Below, piece after piece: positions 14,674 through 17,855 of a stretch of DNA of 17,855 nt (position 1 is its first letter; the number at the start of each line of letters is the position of its first letter). Source of the DNA: Firmicutes bacterium UBA995 (lineage in GTDB: Bacteria; Bacillota; Sulfobacillia; UBA995). The notes beneath the pieces were generated by a model. That model worked only from the letters and a program-made list of their open reading frames with translations. It had not been told where the DNA came from and did not search any database. The position numbers were made by a program, and so were the translations under genes. The stretch lies in the NCBI GenBank assembly GCA_002291985.1, contig DBBB01000082.1:1-17855 (forward strand), in the 5' to 3' direction.

Positions 14674-15810
14674 CTATGGTCGTGACCTCATTATAGCCTG
14701 GATCGGCTCGTCGTGCAAAGCCATGGATTCTTGCCGGTGATGACCGCCGGCCGAAGGGAACACAATGACGTGGGCGGCGTCGATGCTCATGCAGACCCGG
14801 GTCCCGGGGGGAACGGTGCGCGTAGAACTCTTCAGCGAGTGGATCTTGAGGCCGTCCGGCAAGGTCAGTTCGTAAAGCACGGATGCTCCCAGGAAGCGGA
14901 CGCCGCTGATACAGGCCGGCCCGTCCGGGTCGACCACGAAGTCGACATCGTCCGGCCGGATCATGAGTTCGACCAGGCACCCCCGTTCCCAGTTTGACCC
15001 GGCAAGGGGGAAAGTGCCGATCGCTGCGGTCACCCCCCGGGCGCCGACCACGCCGGGCACAAAGTCTGCCTTGCCCACGAAGTCGGCCACGAAACGAGTT
15101 GCAGGCCGATGGTACACGTCAGGCGGCGTCCCCACTTGCTGCAGACATCCCCGGTCGAGGACACCGACCCGATCGGACAGGGCGAAGGCCTCTTCCTGTT
15201 CGTGCGTGACGAGGATGGTAGTCGTGCCTCGTTCCTTGAGGATTCGCCGCGTCTGGGTCCGCAGCTCCTCGCGGAGGTCCGCGTCCAAGTTCGAGAAGGG
15301 TTCGTCCAGTAACATCACCCGGGGAGCGGGCGCCAGCGATCGTGCCAGGGCCACGCGCTGAGACTGCCCCCCGGACAGTTCATGGGGATAGCGAACATCA
15401 AGCCCCTCGAGTCCCACCAGGGCGAGGAGTTCCGTCACCCGGTGGTGCATCGCTTGACGCGACCAACCCTTCAGGCCGAAACCCACGTTCTGGGCCACGG
15501 TGAGATGGGGAAACAGCGCGTAATCCTGGAAGACGATGCCCACTCCCCGCCGCTCGGGACTGACCCAGCACCGGCAGTCGGCCACCACATCATCGCCGAT
15601 GGTAACGGTGCCCTGATCGGGACGCTCGAGTCCGGCTATCAATCGCAGGGTGGTGGTCTTGCCGCACCCGGAAGGCCCGAGGACGGAGAAGAACTCCCCC
15701 GCCTCGATGGCGAAGTTCAGGTCTGACACCGCGCGCACCCGGCCGAAGGCGCGAGATACCCCCTTGAGTTCAACCCGGGCTGAAGGCGAGACCTTGCCGA
15801 CAGGCGCCAT
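14674..15810 (-). CDS. fbpC: Fe(III)-type ABC transporter ATP-binding protein
   Basis: Energises import through the permease encoded directly upstream. The 378-residue protein has all ATPase motifs: Walker A GPSGCGKT (45-52), Q-loop Gln95 in VFQDYALFPHLT, signature LSGGQ (145-149), Walker B VMLLDEP (165-171), D-loop SNLDADLR and switch His203. The C-terminal part (about 245-355) is a TOBE-like regulatory domain, as in the FbpC/PotA/MalK group. FFSVLGPSGCGKTTTLRLIA and the PHLTVAQNV segment resemble FbpC. The ATG at 15810 uses an AGGAGG site that overlaps the permease stop codon, giving tight coupling. The last roughly 20 codons run over the tRNA-Arg promoter and end 5 nt from that tRNA. A substrate other than iron (thiamine, phosphonate, polyamine) cannot be excluded from this subunit alone. 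Confidence 0.9.
   Translation of the reverse strand: MAPVGKVSPSARVELKGVSRAFGRVRAVSDLNFAIEAGEFFSVLGPSGCGKTTTLRLIAGLERPDQGTVTIGDDVVADCRCWVSPERRGVGIVFQDYALFPHLTVAQNVGFGLKGWSRQAMHHRVTELLALVGLEGLDVRYPHELSGGQSQRVALARSLAPAPRVMLLDEPFSNLDADLREELRTQTRRILKERGTTTILVTHEQEEAFALSDRVGVLDRGCLQQVGTPPDVYHRPATRFVADFVGKADFVPGVVGARGVTAAIGTFPLAGSNWERGCLVELMIRPDDVDFVVDPDGPACISGVRFLGASVLYELTLPDGLKIHSLKSSTRTVPPGTRVCMSIDAAHVIVFPSAGGHHRQESMALHDEPIQAIMRSRP
14690..14718 (-). promoter_or_regulatory. Promoter of tRNA-Arg inside the fbpC 3' end
   Basis: On the minus strand TTGCAC (14718-14713) and a perfect TATAAT (14695-14690) are 17 nt apart. Transcription would start near 14683, about 15 nt before the tRNA. Both boxes lie within the last 15 codons of the ABC ATPase gene. 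Confidence 0.8.
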
Positions 15811-15817
15811 GCTCCCC

Positions 15818-17467
15818 TTACCTCCTCGTGTCGGCCCGGGTCAAGATGACCACCGGCAGCAGGCCGACCACCACGATGGCCAGGGCCGGCAAGGCGGCGC
15901 CCGTCCACAGCGACTCCGCGGCCATTTGCCACACCCAGGTCGCAAGCGTATCGTAACCAAAAGGTCGTAACATCACGGTGATGGGCAGTTCCTTCATGAC
16001 GTCGACGAAGACCAGCGCCGCGCCGGCGACCAGCCCGGACGCCGCCAGCGGCAGGTGGATCCGTCCGAGGACTCGCCAGGGACCCGCCCCCAGCACTCGC
16101 GCCGCCAGGGTGACATTGGGGCGTATCTTCTCGAGACCTGCCTCCGTACTATGATAAGCCACGGCGAGGAAGCGGGCCACGTAACCGTAGGTCAACCCGA
16201 CCAGCGATCCGGTCAGCACCAGACCCACCGTGGCCCCCGCCCAGCGTTCCGTAGCCAGGTTGATGGCGTGATCGAGCGGGGTCAACGTGAGGAGGATGCC
16301 TACCGCAAAGACGGCCCCGGGCACCGCATAGCCGGTGGTCGCCAGCATCGCCAACCCCCGGGCGGTCTTGCCGCCCCCCAGGCGCGCAGTGCCGGCGAGG
16401 ACCAGGGCCAGCGCCACTGCCACCACCGCCGCCAGTCCCGATAGCACGAGGCTGTTCGCCGCAAGCTCGAGATATACACGCCCGGCCCCTGCCGGGAGAC
16501 GAACGGACTCGAGCAGTGCCCAGCCCACCAGTTGGGCAAGGGGCAGGGCGAAAGCCCCTCCCACCACCAGGCCGCAGATGATGGTCAAGGCCCACTTTCT
16601 CCCGCCCGCGAGTTGCATGCGGGGCAGACCCGGGGTCTTGCCGCCTGCCTCGTGGTAGCGCGTCCGCCCGCGGAGAGACCGCTCGGTCAATACCGCCGCG
16701 AGAGCGAGGAGAGCGAGCAAGCCGGCCAATTCCCCCGCCGCGCGGAGGTCCATCAAGCCGAACCACACCCGGACTACCCCGTCGGCCAGCGTGGGAAAAT
16801 TGAAGAAACGTACGGTCGCGAAATCGGCCATGGCTTCCATCAGCGCCAGGATCACCCCTGCGGCGACCGCCGGCCGGGACAGGGGGAAAGCCACGCGGAA
16901 GAAAAAGCGGCCCGGGCCGTAGCCCAGGACCCGCGCCGCTTCCAGCGATGAAGCCGATATTCCCCGGTACCCTGCACGGGCAAGCATGTACACGTAAGGA
17001 TATAGCACCAGGGTCATGACCGCGATGGCGCCGACCGGCGAGCGGATTTCCGGTAACCTGGCCGCCCCGTCCAGCCAGTGGGTCAGCAGGCGCTGCACCG
17101 GGCCGGCAGCATCGAAGGTCGCCATGTACACGAACCCCATGATGTAGGCGGGCATGGCCATGGGCAGCAGTAGCATCCACTCGAACGCGGAACGGCCGGG
17201 AAAATCATAGGCGGTCACCAGCCAGGCCAGGCCCGCGCCTAGCACCAGCGTCCCCAGACCGACGCCCACCAGCAAGAGCAGGGTATTGGTGAGCATGAGA
17301 GGCAGAATCGTATCCCAGAGGTGCCGCCAGATCGCTTCTGTCGGCGTGATCAGCGCCGAGGCGACGGCGAGCACCGGATACACCACCCCCGCGGCAATGG
17401 CCAAGGGGAGGGCGATCGCCCCACTTGGCCATCGCCCTCTCCGGTCAGGTATCGAACGTCCGGTCAC
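15818..17467 (-). CDS. fbpB: Fe(III)-type ABC transporter permease, two fused permease domains
   Basis: A 549-residue inner-membrane protein with about twelve hydrophobic segments and two binding-protein-dependent permease domains in one chain, as in FbpB/SfuB. Each half has an EAA loop that docks the ATPase: SSLEAARVLGYGPGRFFFRV (about 173-192) and the stretch at 443-475 (GLEKIRPN...AARVLGAGPWRVL). The C-terminal MKELPITVMLRPFGYDTLA is characteristic of Fe(III) permeases. Start: GTG at 17467 is the only start codon in frame. A GAGGAG site lies 13 nt upstream, longer than ideal, so the exact start is slightly uncertain. The gene begins 22 nt after the binding-protein stop and ends 7 nt before the ATPase ATG. 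Order is binding protein, permease, ATPase, the standard fbpABC layout. Confidence 0.9.
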   Translation of the reverse strand: MTGRSIPDRRGRWPSGAIALPLAIAAGVVYPVLAVASALITPTEAIWRHLWDTILPLMLTNTLLLLVGVGLGTLVLGAGLAWLVTAYDFPGRSAFEWMLLLPMAMPAYIMGFVYMATFDAAGPVQRLLTHWLDGAARLPEIRSPVGAIAVMTLVLYPYVYMLARAGYRGISASSLEAARVLGYGPGRFFFRVAFPLSRPAVAAGVILALMEAMADFATVRFFNFPTLADGVVRVWFGLMDLRAAGELAGLLALLALAAVLTERSLRGRTRYHEAGGKTPGLPRMQLAGGRKWALTIICGLVVGGAFALPLAQLVGWALLESVRLPAGAGRVYLELAANSLVLSGLAAVVAVALALVLAGTARLGGGKTARGLAMLATTGYAVPGAVFAVGILLTLTPLDHAINLATERWAGATVGLVLTGSLVGLTYGYVARFLAVAYHSTEAGLEKIRPNVTLAARVLGAGPWRVLGRIHLPLAASGLVAGAALVFVDVMKELPITVMLRPFGYDTLATWVWQMAAESLWTGAALPALAIVVVGLLPVVILTRADTRR

Positions 17468-17488
17468 GCGGGAGCCATCACTCCTCGC

Positions 17489-17855
17489 CTAGCGGTAGCC
17501 CACCCGATCCAGCAGGCGGATGGCGTCGGCCTGCCGCCGCCCGAACTCGCCGATATCGAGATCGTCCACCCGAAACTCACCGAAAGCGGCGACGATGGGG
17601 TGGACGGGGGCGTCAGGATTCGCCGGATATTCGTGATTCGATGCCGAGAACAGCTCTTGCCCGCGCGGGCTGCTCAGCCATTCGAGGAGTCGCACGGCGT
17701 TGGCCTTATTCTGCGCGGCGGTGGTTATACCTGCTCCGCTGATGTTCACGTGCGCGCCGCGGTCTCCCGGCCCCTGGTTGGCCCAGAACACCTTGATGGG
17801 GAACGCGGGATTAGCCTCGATGAGGCGCCCGAGGTAGTAGTGGTTGGTGACTGCC
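17489..17855 (-). CDS. fbpA: Fe(III)-binding periplasmic/lipoprotein component, C-terminal part
   Basis: The last 122 codons of a substrate-binding protein; the start lies beyond the right edge of the window, so signal peptide and lipobox cannot be seen. The visible part starts AVTNHYYLGRL, with the adjacent tyrosine pair that coordinates ferric iron in FbpA-type proteins. It continues with the family segments GAHVNISGAGIT and NKANAVRLLEWLSSPRGQELF, and ends ADAIRLLDRVGYR. This Tyr-Tyr pair is the best evidence in the operon that the substrate is Fe(III). It is the first gene of the leftward fbp operon, 22 nt before the permease. Confidence 0.9.
   Translation of the reverse strand, partial: AVTNHYYLGRLIEANPAFPIKVFWANQGPGDRGAHVNISGAGITTAAQNKANAVRLLEWLSSPRGQELFSASNHEYPANPDAPVHPIVAAFGEFRVDDLDIGEFGRRQADAIRLLDRVGYR

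Noticed and set aside
16149..17180. 343-codon minus-strand frame overlapping the permease
   Set aside because: Out-of-frame shadow of the permease, very rich in Arg/Gly/Pro, with no membrane segments or motifs.

Overview
The window looks like a chromosomal segment from a GC-rich, low-oxygen-type Firmicute (Clostridia; Peptococcaceae or a Moorella-like relative would fit). This is inferred from strong GGAGG-type ribosome binding sites with frequent GTG and TTG starts, sigma-A-like promoters, a tRNA Val-Asp-Phe cluster with encoded CCA ends, a PhoB/WalR-type two-component pair, and a corrinoid-linked pterin methyltransferase. No rRNA or universal marker gene is present, so the assignment is tentative.

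Layout. Positions 1-570 hold a decayed IS1634-like transposase tail. An acetyl-CoA synthetase gene (minus strand) follows. Positions 2545-3680 are a degraded zone with no intact gene; it contains the frameshifted C-terminus of a PIN-domain toxin-like protein. A small unrecognised gene (3683-4093) and a minus-strand tRNA operon (Val, Asp, Phe) come next. The tRNA promoter is embedded in the hairpin that follows an exported coiled-coil protein gene. Upstream of that gene lies a response regulator/histidine kinase pair, so all three genes may form one minus-strand unit.

Positions 8714-12952 form a lipid/acyl-CoA module. A TetR-family regulator and an SCP2 sterol-carrier protein are transcribed leftwards. 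An acyl-CoA dehydrogenase, an enoyl-CoA hydratase and a methyltetrahydrofolate-corrinoid-type methyltransferase are transcribed rightwards. Between them are a perfect 12-bp palindrome just downstream of the regulator's own promoter and a related half-conserved site in front of the dehydrogenase. This suggests one regulator controls both directions, as in FadR-type control.

Positions 12953-14569 carry a magnesium transporter gene (mgtE) behind a consensus promoter, a leader of about 200 nt with mutually exclusive pairings, and an intrinsic terminator. This is the architecture of a metal riboswitch, but I could not match it to the M-box signature. It is the best candidate in the window for something undescribed. 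The right end holds a tRNA-Arg(CCG), whose promoter lies inside the end of the neighbouring gene, and an Fe(III)-type ABC importer operon (binding protein, fused permease, ATPase) on the minus strand, cut by the window edge.
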